This document shows, in pieces, positions 6,808 to 15,842 of a stretch of 64,000 nt of DNA. The translations under genes were made by a program, and so were the position numbers. The DNA is taken from positions 180,834 through 244,833 of the forward strand of contig NZ_VDUZ01000001.1 in the NCBI RefSeq assembly GCF_008039615.1, read 5' to 3'. The notes under the pieces were generated by a model that did not search any database, had not been told where the DNA came from, and saw only the letters and a program-made list of their open reading frames with translations. The DNA comes from Vineibacter terrae. GTDB lineage: Bacteria > Pseudomonadota > Alphaproteobacteria > Reyranellales > Reyranellaceae. Position 1 is the stretch's first letter. Every line of letters starts with the position of its first letter.

Positions 6808-9354
6808 ATGCTGAGAAACCTCTGGTTCCAGCTGCACTGGCTGCTGGGCATCGCCGCCAGCGTGGTGCTCGCCATCGTCGGGGTCACCGGCGCGCTGCTG
6901 TCGTTCGAGGACGACATCCTGCGCGCGCTCAACCCCGGCATCATCACCGTGCCGGTTCCGGCCGCCGCCGCGCCGCTCGAGCCGGCGTCGCTGGCCGCCC
7001 GCATCCAGGCGTCCGCACCCGGTCGTCGCATCACGGCGCTCACCGTGTCGAGGGCGCCGGCCGACGCCGCGCGCGTCACCTTCGCTCCCAATGCCGGCGC
7101 CCCCGGCCGCGGCGAGACGCGCTATGTCGATCCCTACGCCGGCGCGATCCTCGATCCGCCGCGCGGGCTGGAGAGCTTCCGCTTCATCATGCGCCTGCAC
7201 CGCTGGCTGGCGCTGGACGATCCCGGCAGGCACATCGTCGGGGCCGCCACGATGGCGCTGGTGGTGCTGGCGCTGAGCGGTCTGTACCTGCGCTGGCCGC
7301 GGCGGCCGCTCGACTGGCGCGCCTGGCTGCGGGTCGACTTCAAGCGCCGTGGCCGCAACCTGCTCTGGGACCTGCATGCCGTGGCCGGCACGGTGGCGGT
7401 CGTGCCGTATCTCGTCATGGGCCTGACCGGCCTCTACTGGTCGTATGACTGGTACCGCGGCGCGCTCTTCGATCTCGCGGGCATGCCGCGGCCCGGCGGC
7501 GATCGCCCGGGCGGGCCGCTCAATGCCGCGCGGCGCGGCGACGAGCGGCCGGCGCCGCTGGGCGCCGACGCCATCTGGAAGGTGTTCCGCCGCGAGGTCC
7601 CCGCCTATGGCGTTGCCACGCTGCGGTGGCCGGCCCGGCCTGGGCAGCCCTACCAGGTGGGTTATCGCCTGCCCGACGCGCCGCACGACCGCGCCAACAA
7701 CACGCTAGTGCTCGACCCGGCCACCGGCGCCGTGCGCGAGCATCGCCTCTATGCCGTGCTGCCATTGGGGCAGAAGCTGCTCACCAGCATCTTCGCGCTG
7801 CACAGCGGCGGCTTCTTCGGCCTCGCCGGCGTGGTGCTCTTCATGCTGGCCAGCCTGGCGATGCCGCTGTTCGCCGTCACCGGCTGGATGCTCTATCTCG
7901 ACCGCCGCGCCCGCAAACGCGCCGTGCGCGCCGCCACCCGGCCGCTGCCCGCCGAGCCGGCCGCGCCATCGCCGATCCTGATCGGCTTTGCCGGCCAAAG
8001 CGGCACGGCCGAGCGCCTGGCATGGCAAAGCGCCGCGACCCTGAGCGGCGCCGGCCTGGCCGTCGCCGTCACGCCGCTATGGCGCCTCGACCCATCGCGC
8101 CTGGGCGCCACGACACGCGCCCTGTTCATCGTCAGCACATTCGGCGACGGCCAGCCGCCGGACCGCATGCGCGGCTTCGCGCGCGGCATCATGCGGCAAT
8201 CCCTGCCGATGTCCGGGATGAGCTTCGGCCTGCTGGCGCTGGGCGACAGGAGCTACCAGCGCTTCTGCGGCTTCGGCCGCGACTTCGAGAGCTGGCTGCG
8301 CCGCCAGGGCGCGCGGCCGCTGTTCGACCGGGTCGACGTCGACAACAGCGACGCCGGTGCGCTGCGCCACTGGCAGGGCCATCTCGGCCGGCTCGCCGAC
8401 AGGGCCGACCTCCCGGACTGGGAGGCGCCGCGGTACCAGGACTGGCGGCTGGCCGAACGGCGCCTCGGCAACGACGGCAGCGTCGGCTGGCCCTGCTTCC
8501 ATATCGAGCTGGCGCCGCCGGATCCGGGCCGGGTCGACTGGCAGGCCGGCGACATCGCCGAAATAGGGCCCGCGCATGGCGCCGCACGGGTCGCGTCATT
8601 CCTTGCCGAAGCCGGCATGGACGGCACCGTGACGGTCACCTGGGACGGCCTGACATGCACGCTGGCCGACGCCGTCGCGCGCTCCATCCTGCCGCCGGCC
8701 GCACGGCGGCAGGCCGGCACGGCGCAGGCCCTGGCGGATTGCCTGCAGCCCCTGCCCCATCGCGAGTACTCGATCGCCTCGCTGCCGCAGGACGGACGCA
8801 TCCACCTGCTGGTGCGCCAGATGCACGATGCCCAGGGCCGATCGGGCATCGGCTCCGGCTGGCTGACCCGGGAGGCGCCGGTCGGGGCCGGCATCGCGGT
8901 GCGCGTGCGCCGCAACGCCGGCTTCCACGCCCCCGGCGACGACCGGCCGCTGCTGCTGATCGGCAACGGCACCGGCATCGCCGGCCTGCGCGCCCACCTC
9001 AAGGACCGGGTGCTGAAGGGCCGGCCGCGCAACTGGCTGATCTTCGGCGAGCGCAACCGGGCGCATGATTTCCACTACGCCGATGATATCGCGGCCTGGC
9101 GCGCCGCCAGCATGATCGAGCGCCTCGACCTCGCATTCTCGCGCGACCAGAAGGCGCGCATCCACGTGCAGGACCGGCTGCGCGACGCGGCCGCGGCGCT
9201 GCGCGCCTGGGTCGAGGACGGCGCCGCGATCTATGTCTGCGGCAGCCTCGAGGGCATGGCGCCGGCGGTCGATGCGACGCTGGCCGACCTGCTCGGCGCC
9301 GCGGTCCTGGAACGCATGGCCGCCGAAGGCCTGTATCGGCGCGACGTGTATTAG
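6808..9354 (+). CDS. PepSY membrane-flavodoxin-flavoprotein reductase fusion
   Basis: An 848-residue inner-membrane flavoprotein. The N-terminal half is a PepSY_TM region with hydrophobic segments near residues 10-33, 145-166, 190-212 and 330-364. A flavodoxin domain follows at about 391-530 (ILIGFAGQSGTAERLAWQSA). The C-terminal half is a FAD/NADPH reductase of the sulfite-reductase flavoprotein type (REYSIAS, GNGTGIAGL, YVCGSLEGMA). Similar fusions accompany siderophore receptors in other bacteria, so cytoplasm-to-periplasm electron transfer for ferric-siderophore reduction is likely, though inferred. A Fur-like box precedes the start and I see no Shine-Dalgarno sequence. Confidence 0.88.
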   Translation: MLRNLWFQLHWLLGIAASVVLAIVGVTGALLSFEDDILRALNPGIITVPVPAAAAPLEPASLAARIQASAPGRRITALTVSRAPADAARVTFAPNAGAPGRGETRYVDPYAGAILDPPRGLESFRFIMRLHRWLALDDPGRHIVGAATMALVVLALSGLYLRWPRRPLDWRAWLRVDFKRRGRNLLWDLHAVAGTVAVVPYLVMGLTGLYWSYDWYRGALFDLAGMPRPGGDRPGGPLNAARRGDERPAPLGADAIWKVFRREVPAYGVATLRWPARPGQPYQVGYRLPDAPHDRANNTLVLDPATGAVREHRLYAVLPLGQKLLTSIFALHSGGFFGLAGVVLFMLASLAMPLFAVTGWMLYLDRRARKRAVRAATRPLPAEPAAPSPILIGFAGQSGTAERLAWQSAATLSGAGLAVAVTPLWRLDPSRLGATTRALFIVSTFGDGQPPDRMRGFARGIMRQSLPMSGMSFGLLALGDRSYQRFCGFGRDFESWLRRQGARPLFDRVDVDNSDAGALRHWQGHLGRLADRADLPDWEAPRYQDWRLAERRLGNDGSVGWPCFHIELAPPDPGRVDWQAGDIAEIGPAHGAARVASFLAEAGMDGTVTVTWDGLTCTLADAVARSILPPAARRQAGTAQALADCLQPLPHREYSIASLPQDGRIHLLVRQMHDAQGRSGIGSGWLTREAPVGAGIAVRVRRNAGFHAPGDDRPLLLIGNGTGIAGLRAHLKDRVLKGRPRNWLIFGERNRAHDFHYADDIAAWRAASMIERLDLAFSRDQKARIHVQDRLRDAAAALRAWVEDGAAIYVCGSLEGMAPAVDATLADLLGAAVLERMAAEGLYRRDVY

Positions 9355-9366
9355 GCGCCGCCGCGA

Positions 9367-10404
9367 TCACGCCGCGTCGTTCATGAACACGATCTTCACC
9401 GTGGGCTCCAGGATGGCCTCGGCCGCATCGGTGAACGGCACCGTGCGGCTGATCACCGCCTCGGGCTGCAGCGCGCCTCCGCGGACGTGGTCGATCACGG
9501 CCGGCATCACGGCACGGGCATGCATACGGCTGAGATGCAGGCTGAGCCCGATGCCGTACATGTCGCGCAGCGGCACTTCGGTCGCAGGCCGCACGTCGCC
9601 GTAGGTGCGATGGCAGATGCCGCCATGCTCGGTCGAGCGGATCGCCACCGCAAGGCCGTCAGGCGTGCCGCTGGCATCGACGGTGATCGGAAACGGCGCC
9701 CCCGGCGCGACACTGCTGTCGGCCCGCCGCTCGATGACATGGATGTCGAGCGTGCGCGCCAATGCCAGCCGCGCCGGATCGTCATCAAGATAGACGACCT
9801 CGGCGGCGCCCAGGATCCTGGCGGCCTGGGCGGCATACAGGCCGACGCCTTGCGTGCGGCCGCCGACGACCAGCACCCGCGCGCCTGGCTTCGCGGCCAG
9901 GTGCGTGGCGGCGGCGCGGAAGCCGTCCGACACGTTGTCAGCGATGCCGGCGGCGGCCGCCGGCGTGATCTCGGGCGGCCGCAGCATCAGCATGTGGTCG
10001 GCGAACGGCACGCGCACGAGGTCCGACAACGCGCCGCCATGCTCGACTCCCGACAGCGGTGCCATGCCATAGGACGATCGGAACGGCACACTGGCGCAAA
10101 TACCCGTCAGGCCACGGCGGCAGGGATCGCATTCGCCGCAGCTGATCTGGAACGGCACGATGACCTGATCGCCGGGGCGGAAGCATCGCACGCCGTCACC
10201 GACATCGGTGACCACGCCGGCCATCTCGTGTCCCAGCGCGAACGGTCCCGGCCAGCCGGTGGCGCCGTTGACGATCGCGTGGTCCAGGTCGCAGCGCGTC
10301 ACCGCGACGGGGCGCACCAGCGCTTCGCCCTCGCCCTGCAGCGTCGGGGCCGGCACGTCGTGCCATTGCACGTCGCCTGGCGCAACGTAGGTGAGCTGCC
10401 GCAT
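9367..10404 (-). CDS. Zinc-dependent alcohol dehydrogenase family protein
   Basis: Medium-chain dehydrogenase of 345 residues. Catalytic zinc ligands are visible (TRCDLD near residue 38 and GHEMAGVV near 60). The structural zinc loop with four cysteines (CGECDPCRRGLTGIC) and the nucleotide-binding turn VLVVGGRTQGVGLYAA are also present. It would oxidise an alcohol or reduce an aldehyde with NAD(P). The stop of the upstream thioesterase gene lies one base before its start, so the two are coupled. A LysR gene reads divergently from the pair. Confidence 0.9.
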   Translation of the reverse strand: MRQLTYVAPGDVQWHDVPAPTLQGEGEALVRPVAVTRCDLDHAIVNGATGWPGPFALGHEMAGVVTDVGDGVRCFRPGDQVIVPFQISCGECDPCRRGLTGICASVPFRSSYGMAPLSGVEHGGALSDLVRVPFADHMLMLRPPEITPAAAAGIADNVSDGFRAAATHLAAKPGARVLVVGGRTQGVGLYAAQAARILGAAEVVYLDDDPARLALARTLDIHVIERRADSSVAPGAPFPITVDASGTPDGLAVAIRSTEHGGICHRTYGDVRPATEVPLRDMYGIGLSLHLSRMHARAVMPAVIDHVRGGALQPEAVISRTVPFTDAAEAILEPTVKIVFMNDAA

Positions 10405-10405
10405 C

Positions 10406-11212
10406 CTACGCCTCCACCGGCGCCGGCCGGGGCAACGGCATCAGCGCCACGGCCATGGACACGCAACCGATCTCGCCCTCGACGTCCATCAGGGTGCCGC
10501 TGCCCATGCCCAGGCCGCGTGACGGCACCCACCGCGCCTGCGGCCGCACGCCGATCCAGTCGCCGCGCGGCGGTCGGAAAAGATGCACCGTGAGGTTGGG
10601 GTTGGGGTCGGCAAGGACGTTCGACAGCGGCCGCGCGATGCCATGGGCCCAGTCGGCCGGCCCCAGCACCCGCGCCAGCGGCCCGGCGCCGTCGACCACT
10701 TCGGCGGTCAGGCGGAACCAGGCGACGCCGTCACCCTGACGCACCTCCATCGCATCCATGAACCAGGGGCCGCCATGCGGCGGCGCCGTCCGGCGCAGCG
10801 GCCAACGCGCCGGATCGACGGCGACCGGCCCGGCGCCGTCGAACACCGGCCCGTCGAACGCCAGTACATCGATCGCCGGCACGTCGATCGCCCGCTCGCG
10901 CGCCAGCGTCACGCGCACGGTGACGCATGGATCGGCCTCGCCGTCGGGCCACAGCGTGTTGTCGACCACCGCGACGCGGCCGCCGGCACGCACGATGGTG
11001 AGCCGCGTGCGCAGCCGTGCCCTGGGCGCCGGCCGGAAGAACCAGGCGGCGGCGCTCACCGCGCTGCCCCAGCCCTGCTGCCCCGCCTGCGCCTCGATTT
11101 CGGCCGTCAGCAATCCCGCCACGGCACCGCCCTGCAGGCCGGCGAACGGACCGCTGGCCAGCGGCGACGGCATGTAGGTCCCGCTTTGCGGGTCGCGCTC
11201 GAATACGCCCAA
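10406..11212 (-). CDS. Acyl-CoA thioesterase family protein (double hotdog)
   Basis: A 268-residue protein resembling TesB-like thioesterases. The N-terminal segment GPFAGLQGGAVAGLLTAEIE fits a first hotdog fold, the middle has VDNTLWPDG, and the C-terminal part ends with GSGTLMDVEGEIGCVS. It would hydrolyse an acyl-CoA ester of unknown chain length. It is the first gene of a two-gene operon with the zinc dehydrogenase. I infer a small catabolic pathway under the adjacent LysR regulator. Confidence 0.75.
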   Translation of the reverse strand: MGVFERDPQSGTYMPSPLASGPFAGLQGGAVAGLLTAEIEAQAGQQGWGSAVSAAAWFFRPAPRARLRTRLTIVRAGGRVAVVDNTLWPDGEADPCVTVRVTLARERAIDVPAIDVLAFDGPVFDGAGPVAVDPARWPLRRTAPPHGGPWFMDAMEVRQGDGVAWFRLTAEVVDGAGPLARVLGPADWAHGIARPLSNVLADPNPNLTVHLFRPPRGDWIGVRPQARWVPSRGLGMGSGTLMDVEGEIGCVSMAVALMPLPRPAPVEA

Positions 11213-11323
11213 CGAAGCCTCCTCGTGTCCCCCGACCGCCGCTGCGAGCGATGAGCCAGCTTGATCGATCAGGCAATCTGGCCAAATCTGGATGGCGCAG
11301 CAAAAGGCCGATCCTCACTCAAG

Positions 11324-12262
11324 ATGAAATCTGCTCATCTCTCGTCCGACCACCTGTCGGCGGCGCATGCGATCCCGCCATTGTCGGCGTTGCTGGCCTT
11401 CGAACGGGCCGCGACGCATCTCAGCTTCCGGCGCGCCGCGCAGGAGCTGGCAATCACGCCCTCGGCCGTAAGCCACCAGATCCGCGGCCTGGAGGAACGT
11501 TTCGGTGTGCGCCTGTTCGCGCGCGCCGGACGGTCGGTGCGGCTGACGCCGGACGGCGAGCGCTACCTGCGTGCCGCGGCCGCTGGCCTGTCGCTGCTCG
11601 ACGAAGCCGGCCGCGACCTGCACCGGCGCGGCCGCGGCGGCCCGCGCGAGCTGCGGGTGAGCTCGCTGCCGTTCTTCACCAGCGCCGTGCTGATCCCGGC
11701 GCTGGCCACGTTCGCGCGCCGCCATCCCGACCTGACCCTGCACATCGAGGCGACCCATCAATATGCCGACTTCGACAGCGCCGGCGTCGACGTCGCCATC
11801 CGCTACGGCCGCGAGCGTGCGGCGGGCCTGCGTCTGGAGCCGCTGGCCAACGTCTACAGCCAGCCGGTATGCGCGCCCCGCCTGGCGCGGGCCGGCCTCA
11901 AGACGCCGGCCGACCTGTCGCGCCACGTGCTGATCCATGTCGCGCAGCAGCCACAGAGCTGGCCGGCATGGCTGAAGGAAATGAACCTGCCGTCGCTCGA
12001 GCCGCGCGGCCATCTGTGGTTCGACGCCGTCCCCGCCGCGCTGGACGCCGCCGAGCAGGGCCTCGGCGTCGCGCTGGCCATGCATCCGCTGATCCGTGGC
12101 CGCAGCGGGTTCGGCACCCGGCTGGTGATGCCGTTCGAGGGCCGCGGACAGCGCACCAGCACGCTCTACTTCGTCTGCCGCCCCGAGCAGGCCGCGGACC
12201 GCCGCATCAGCGCCTTCCGCCGCTGGCTGATCGAGGCCGTGCGTCAGGCCAGCGGCGGCTAG
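11324..12262 (+). CDS. LysR family transcriptional regulator (GcvA-like)
   Basis: A 312-residue regulator. The N-terminal helix-turn-helix at about residues 20-75 (FRRAAQELAITPSAVSHQIRG, then FARAGRSVRLT) is of the GcvA type. A periplasmic-binding-protein-like effector domain follows. I chose the ATG at 11324 because this places the helix-turn-helix at the usual distance; an in-frame ATG at 11261 would add 21 atypical residues. It is divergent from the thioesterase/dehydrogenase operon, its most likely target. Confidence 0.9.
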   Translation: MKSAHLSSDHLSAAHAIPPLSALLAFERAATHLSFRRAAQELAITPSAVSHQIRGLEERFGVRLFARAGRSVRLTPDGERYLRAAAAGLSLLDEAGRDLHRRGRGGPRELRVSSLPFFTSAVLIPALATFARRHPDLTLHIEATHQYADFDSAGVDVAIRYGRERAAGLRLEPLANVYSQPVCAPRLARAGLKTPADLSRHVLIHVAQQPQSWPAWLKEMNLPSLEPRGHLWFDAVPAALDAAEQGLGVALAMHPLIRGRSGFGTRLVMPFEGRGQRTSTLYFVCRPEQAADRRISAFRRWLIEAVRQASGG

Positions 12263-12294
12263 GGCCGGGCGGCACAGATGCGGCTCGGCGACCT

Positions 12295-13512
12295 TCAGCC
12301 GGCCGCGCCCGCCTGCAGCGCGCAGGGCCGCGCCTGCTCGCGCAAACCGGCATGGCAGAGCGCGGCCGTGAGGCTCAGCCCAATGGCCACCAGCCAGACC
12401 GGCATGAAGCTGCCGGTGCGGTCAAAGACAAAGCCGCCGGTCCAGGCGCCGGCGAAGGCGCCGAGCTGGTGGCCCACCATCGCCAGGCCGAAGAGCAGCC
12501 CCATGTCGCGACGGCCCCACAGATCGGCGACCAGCCCCGACGTCAGCGGCACCGTGGCGGTCCACAACAACCCGAACAAGGCGGCGAAGACCAGCGCCGA
12601 GGCGCTGGACAACGGCAGCGCCAGAAAGCCCGCCATCGCCGCGCCGCGCGCCAGGTACAGCACGGCCAGCAGCCGGGTCTTGCGGCAGCGGCCCCCCGCC
12701 GCCCCGGCCAGGTACGTCCCCGGGATGTTGAAGGCCCCGATGCAGGCCAGCACGCCGGCGGCCAGGGCGGTGGACAAGGCGCCGTCGGTCAGCATCGTGG
12801 GCAGGTAGGTGGCGACGAACGCCAGCTGGAAGCCGCAGCTCGCGAACCCCAGGTTCAGCAGCCAGTAGTCCCGGTCGGCCAGCGCCACCGCGACGGCGCC
12901 GCGGCCGGTGCCGGTATCGGCGGCTTGCGGCTCCCGTGCCTCATCCAGCCCCAGCGCCAGCAGCGCCATCATCGCCACCAGCCCCACCAGGATCAGCATG
13001 GCGCTGCGCCAGCCGACAAGGTCCAGCAGGATGCTCGTCGCCGGCACCATCACGAACATGCCGACCGAGCCGGCCGCCGATCCCACGCCCAGCCAACGGC
13101 TGCGCTGCGCCGGCGGCGTCAGGCGGCCGATGACGGCGAGGATCACGGCGAAGGTCGTGCCGCTCTGGCCCAGTCCTGCCAGCACGCCCAGCCCGATCAC
13201 GAACAGCACGCTGTCCGGCGCCACGGCGGCCAGGCCCAGCCCCAGCGCGTAGCAGACGCCGGCCCCGACCACGACCCAGCGCGCCCCCAGGCGATCGGCC
13301 AGGAGGCCCGCGACCGGCTGCGTCAACCCCCAAACCAAATTTTGAAGACCGACTGCTAATCCAAAGATTTCACGTGAAAAATTGAGATCGTCAGTAACGG
13401 GCCGCAGGAACAGCCCGGAGACCTGCCGCACGCCCATGGAAAGGGTGATGACCAGCGAACCGCAGATCAGGGCGGTCATCCAGGACGGCGGTGTCGGGCG
13501 AGCGGCAGGCAT
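12295..13512 (-). CDS. MFS transporter
   Basis: Inner-membrane secondary transporter of 405 residues with about 12 hydrophobic segments. The loop between helices 2 and 3 reads LLADRLGARWVVVGAG, close to the GxLaDrxGrr signature. The substrate is not evident; the closest feel is the oxalate/formate and monocarboxylate groups. It is divergent from a LysR gene, with a strong inverted repeat between them. Confidence 0.88.
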   Translation of the reverse strand: MPAARPTPPSWMTALICGSLVITLSMGVRQVSGLFLRPVTDDLNFSREIFGLAVGLQNLVWGLTQPVAGLLADRLGARWVVVGAGVCYALGLGLAAVAPDSVLFVIGLGVLAGLGQSGTTFAVILAVIGRLTPPAQRSRWLGVGSAAGSVGMFVMVPATSILLDLVGWRSAMLILVGLVAMMALLALGLDEAREPQAADTGTGRGAVAVALADRDYWLLNLGFASCGFQLAFVATYLPTMLTDGALSTALAAGVLACIGAFNIPGTYLAGAAGGRCRKTRLLAVLYLARGAAMAGFLALPLSSASALVFAALFGLLWTATVPLTSGLVADLWGRRDMGLLFGLAMVGHQLGAFAGAWTGGFVFDRTGSFMPVWLVAIGLSLTAALCHAGLREQARPCALQAGAAG

Positions 13513-13554
13513 GTCGGGATGGTCGTCCAGCCCGATACTTCAAGCAAATGAATA

Positions 13555-13577
13555 GATTTGAATAGATACTTCAAATC
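13555..13577. promoter_or_regulatory. Perfect 8-7-8 inverted repeat, probable LysR operator
   Basis: GATTTGAA, seven bases, then TTCAAATC. The site lies 15 bases upstream of the LysR ATG and 42 bases upstream of the MFS start, in an unusually AT-rich 80-base gap. It contains T-N11-A-type LysR half-sites. A degenerate extra half-site (ATACTTCAAGCAAATG) lies around 13536-13550. Confidence 0.65.
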
Positions 13578-13592
13578 GATTTATACTTGACC

Positions 13593-14483
13593 ATGAGCGA
13601 GCGCTTCAACCTCGACCTCCTGCGCCTGCTGGTCGCCGTGGCCGATGGCGGCAATTTCAGCCGGGCGGCGTCCGGCCTGGGGCGCACCCAGTCGGCGGTC
13701 AGCATGCAGGCGCGGCGCCTCGAGGAGATCGCCGGCCGGATGCTGTTCGTGCGCGCGGCACGGCGTGTGCGCCTGACGCCGGCGGGCGAGAGCCTGGCGC
13801 GCTATGCCCGGCGCATCCTGGCGCTGGAGAGCGAGGCGCGTGCCGGGCTGGCCCGGAACGAGCCGCCGGGTATCGTGCGCCTGGGCACCCCGGACGACTA
13901 TGTCCATTTCCTGCCTGCCCTGCTGCGGCGCTTCGCCGAGCGCCATCCCCGGGTCGCGGTGGAGCTGACCTGCGCCGAGAGCGCCGGGCTGTTTCCGGCG
14001 CTGGCGGACAACGCGATCGACCTCGCGATCGTGACGCGCGGGCCCGGCCAGGACGCCGACGTGCTGCGCCGCGAGCCATTGGTGTGGATCGCCTCGCCAT
14101 CAGCGTGGCCCGAGCAGAACGACCCTTTGCCGCTGGCGCTGTACCAGCCCGGCTGCGTCGGCCGTGACCATGCGCTGCGCGCCCTTACCCGCAGCGACCG
14201 CGCGATCCGCCTGGCCTACGAAAGCCCGAGCATGGCCGGCCTGCTGGCCGCCGCGCGGGCCGGGCTGGCGGTGGCCGTCCTGGCCCGCACGAGCGTGCCG
14301 CCCGACCTGCGGATCATATCAGATGCCGGCCTGCCCGCCTTGCCGGCCCTCGAGGTCAGCCTGGCGCGCAACCGCGCGGCAGCATCGCCCCCAATCGACG
14401 CGCTGGCCGCCCTGATCGTCGAGGAGATCGGCGAGCCGCTGGCGATTTCCGCAGCTGAACTGATGCAGCGTGTGGTGTCCTAG
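13593..14483 (+). CDS. LysR family transcriptional regulator
   Basis: A 296-residue regulator with an N-terminal winged helix (NFSRAASGLGRTQSAVSMQA, then RVRLTPAGE) and a substrate-binding-like C-terminal domain. The ATG at 13593 is preferred over an in-frame TTG six bases earlier. It very likely controls the divergent MFS gene and itself through the inverted repeat between them. Its stop codon overlaps the stop of the convergent small gene by four bases. Confidence 0.92.
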   Translation: MSERFNLDLLRLLVAVADGGNFSRAASGLGRTQSAVSMQARRLEEIAGRMLFVRAARRVRLTPAGESLARYARRILALESEARAGLARNEPPGIVRLGTPDDYVHFLPALLRRFAERHPRVAVELTCAESAGLFPALADNAIDLAIVTRGPGQDADVLRREPLVWIASPSAWPEQNDPLPLALYQPGCVGRDHALRALTRSDRAIRLAYESPSMAGLLAAARAGLAVAVLARTSVPPDLRIISDAGLPALPALEVSLARNRAAASPPIDALAALIVEEIGEPLAISAAELMQRVVS

Positions 14484-14701
14484 CGGCCTGTCGATCGCGT
14501 GATCGACTTGATCGCACCCCGCGGGCGGCCTGAAAGCTCTGCGATCTTACGGTCCTGCGCTTCGATGATCGCCTTTGCCACTGCGTGGCCGTTCGGTCCG
14601 GCCACCTCCGAGCTGGCGACCTTCCGGTTCGAGCTGCGCGAGCCGTCCTCGTAGACGACATCGAATGCCGTGAACTCGCTGTTGATCTTCTGACGGGCCA
14701 T
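14480..14701 (-). CDS. Small conserved hypothetical protein
   Basis: A 73-residue soluble basic protein starting MARQKINSEFTAFDVVYEDG and containing NRKV and KAIIEAQDRKIAELSGRPRG. It resembles small unannotated proteins common in Bradyrhizobium relatives, which supports its reality. The ATG at 14699-14701 is chosen; an upstream in-frame start would add an atypical tail. Function unknown. It heads a run of three small minus-strand genes and overlaps the LysR gene tail by four bases. Confidence 0.65.
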   Translation of the reverse strand: MARQKINSEFTAFDVVYEDGSRSSNRKVASSEVAGPNGHAVAKAIIEAQDRKIAELSGRPRGAIKSITRSTGR

Positions 14702-14787
14702 CAAAATTTCCAGAGGCTCTGACCGCCCGTGGCGGACTTCGGTGCAACTGAACAATCATACCATGCCGGCGCGCGTCGCGCGCTGCC

Positions 14788-14982
14788 TCAGTCCTTGCCA
14801 GGCTCACCGCGCCGCTCGGCGGGAGCATGAGCCTTGCCGTCGGGCTCCGGCGTGGCGGCCGCCGCGGCAGCCTTGCGCTCGTCGGACCGCTCCTGCCGTT
14901 GCCTCAGCTTTTCTTCACGCTTGGCTTCGCGGGCGCGGGCGCGATCGGCGCGCTGAAGGCCGTAGTTGGGCTTGAAGGCCAT
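14788..14982 (-). CDS. Small highly charged hypothetical protein
   Basis: A 64-residue protein starting MAFKPNYGLQRADRARAREA. It is almost entirely Arg, Lys, Glu and Ala in its first 40 residues, predicting one long amphipathic helix, with a Pro/Gly-rich tail. Such MAFKPNY-starting proteins occur in many alphaproteobacteria. Function unknown; a nucleic-acid-binding role is only a guess. Confidence 0.65.
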   Translation of the reverse strand: MAFKPNYGLQRADRARAREAKREEKLRQRQERSDERKAAAAAATPEPDGKAHAPAERRGEPGKD

Positions 14983-15045
14983 CGAGCACCTTCGACGTTG
15001 ATGAGGGCCGCACTCGGCAGCGGATGGACGCTACATGCGGCGGCT

Positions 15046-15285
15046 TTACTCCCGCCGCCGCGGGACATCGGCATCTTGGACCGCCGGCGTCGATTCGGCC
15101 GCTTCCTTGGCCAAGCGAAGCGCACGTAGCCGAGCGGTCCTGGCAGCATCCGCGTCACGCAGCCGTGCAGTTTCCCGTTGGCGCTCTTCGGCCAGCTCCT
15201 TCAATAGCGCGTCTTTCCTCTGTGCGCTCGAGCGGACCAGGCCACGATGACGGCGCTCCGCCTCTCGCTCCTCGGTCGTGGTCAT
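15046..15285 (-). CDS. Small charged helical hypothetical protein
   Basis: A 79-residue protein rich in Glu, Arg and Ala (TARLRALRLAKEAAES near the C-terminus), predicted as a continuous helix or coiled coil. Small proteins with an LRALRLA motif are common in Rhizobiales. I prefer the ATG at 15283-15285; an ATG 15 bases further upstream is possible. It lies with two similar small genes and may share their unknown role. Confidence 0.55.
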   Translation of the reverse strand: MTTTEEREAERRHRGLVRSSAQRKDALLKELAEERQRETARLRDADAARTARLRALRLAKEAAESTPAVQDADVPRRRE

Positions 15286-15589
15286 GACAGCACTCCTCAT
15301 GGGTATGTGGGCAGGCACGGCATCAGAAAGACGCCCGCGACGCGAGAGCCGACGCTGTCGCCGGGTTTGTAGCACCCCTTTCAGGCTCACGGAACGCACA
15401 TAAATCGGCATGCGCAACATTTGCATCCGATGGTGCCGAGGCCCCTTGGCCTGCCTCCTTCTGGCGACCGTATATTCAAGCCGAGGCAGGCGCTTCGACG
15501 GCGATTTATTTCGTTTGTGCGCTTCATCTGAAACGCGTACCAGTACCGTGGCTGCTTCCAATATGAAAAAAGCGAGCACTTAACCTTAG
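15286..15589. other. Low-GC intergenic stretch, no gene seen
   Basis: About 300 bases, visibly less GC-rich than the surroundings, with AT-rich patches near 15500-15585. Open frames here lack ribosome-binding sites and have implausible composition. It probably holds promoters for the small genes on both sides. Confidence 0.4.
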
Positions 15590-15754
15590 GTGTATTGGGA
15601 GAGTCAGCCCGAAGATGCGGTGAAGATCGGGTTCACCGCTACGGCCGGTGCCGGCCCCAGCACGGCCCCTTTGTGGTCGCGGAGCGAGATCGAGGAGCTC
15701 GTCACTTGGGCGAGCCACGATGCCCTTTCGCTCGCAGCGCTGCCTCATGCGTGA
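15590..15754 (+). CDS. Possible small protein of 54 residues (uncertain)
   Basis: A GTG-started frame gives VYWESQPEDAVKIGF, then SRSEIEELVTWASHDALSL. The product is acidic with balanced composition, unlike the Arg/Pro-rich shadow frames nearby. There is no clear ribosome-binding site and I do not recognise a family. It could equally be the remnant of a longer gene. Confidence 0.28.
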   Translation: MYWESQPEDAVKIGFTATAGAGPSTAPLWSRSEIEELVTWASHDALSLAALPHA

Positions 15755-15842
15755 GACGGACGGGCGTGGAACGCTTCAGGACAGCGACGTGACGGGTGGC
15801 CGAGCCTGCCAGAACAAGAACGACCCGGATGGACAGACACAG

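Noticed and set aside
6661-7686. Upstream extension of the tam frame giving a 599-residue protein
   Set aside because: The family start MGTWDPTQYL is unambiguous, and the upstream part is antisense to the PepSY reductase with shadow-like composition.
11017-13359. A 780-codon plus-strand frame across the LysR and MFS genes
   Set aside because: Arg/Pro/Ala-rich low-complexity product overlapping two well-supported genes in other frames.
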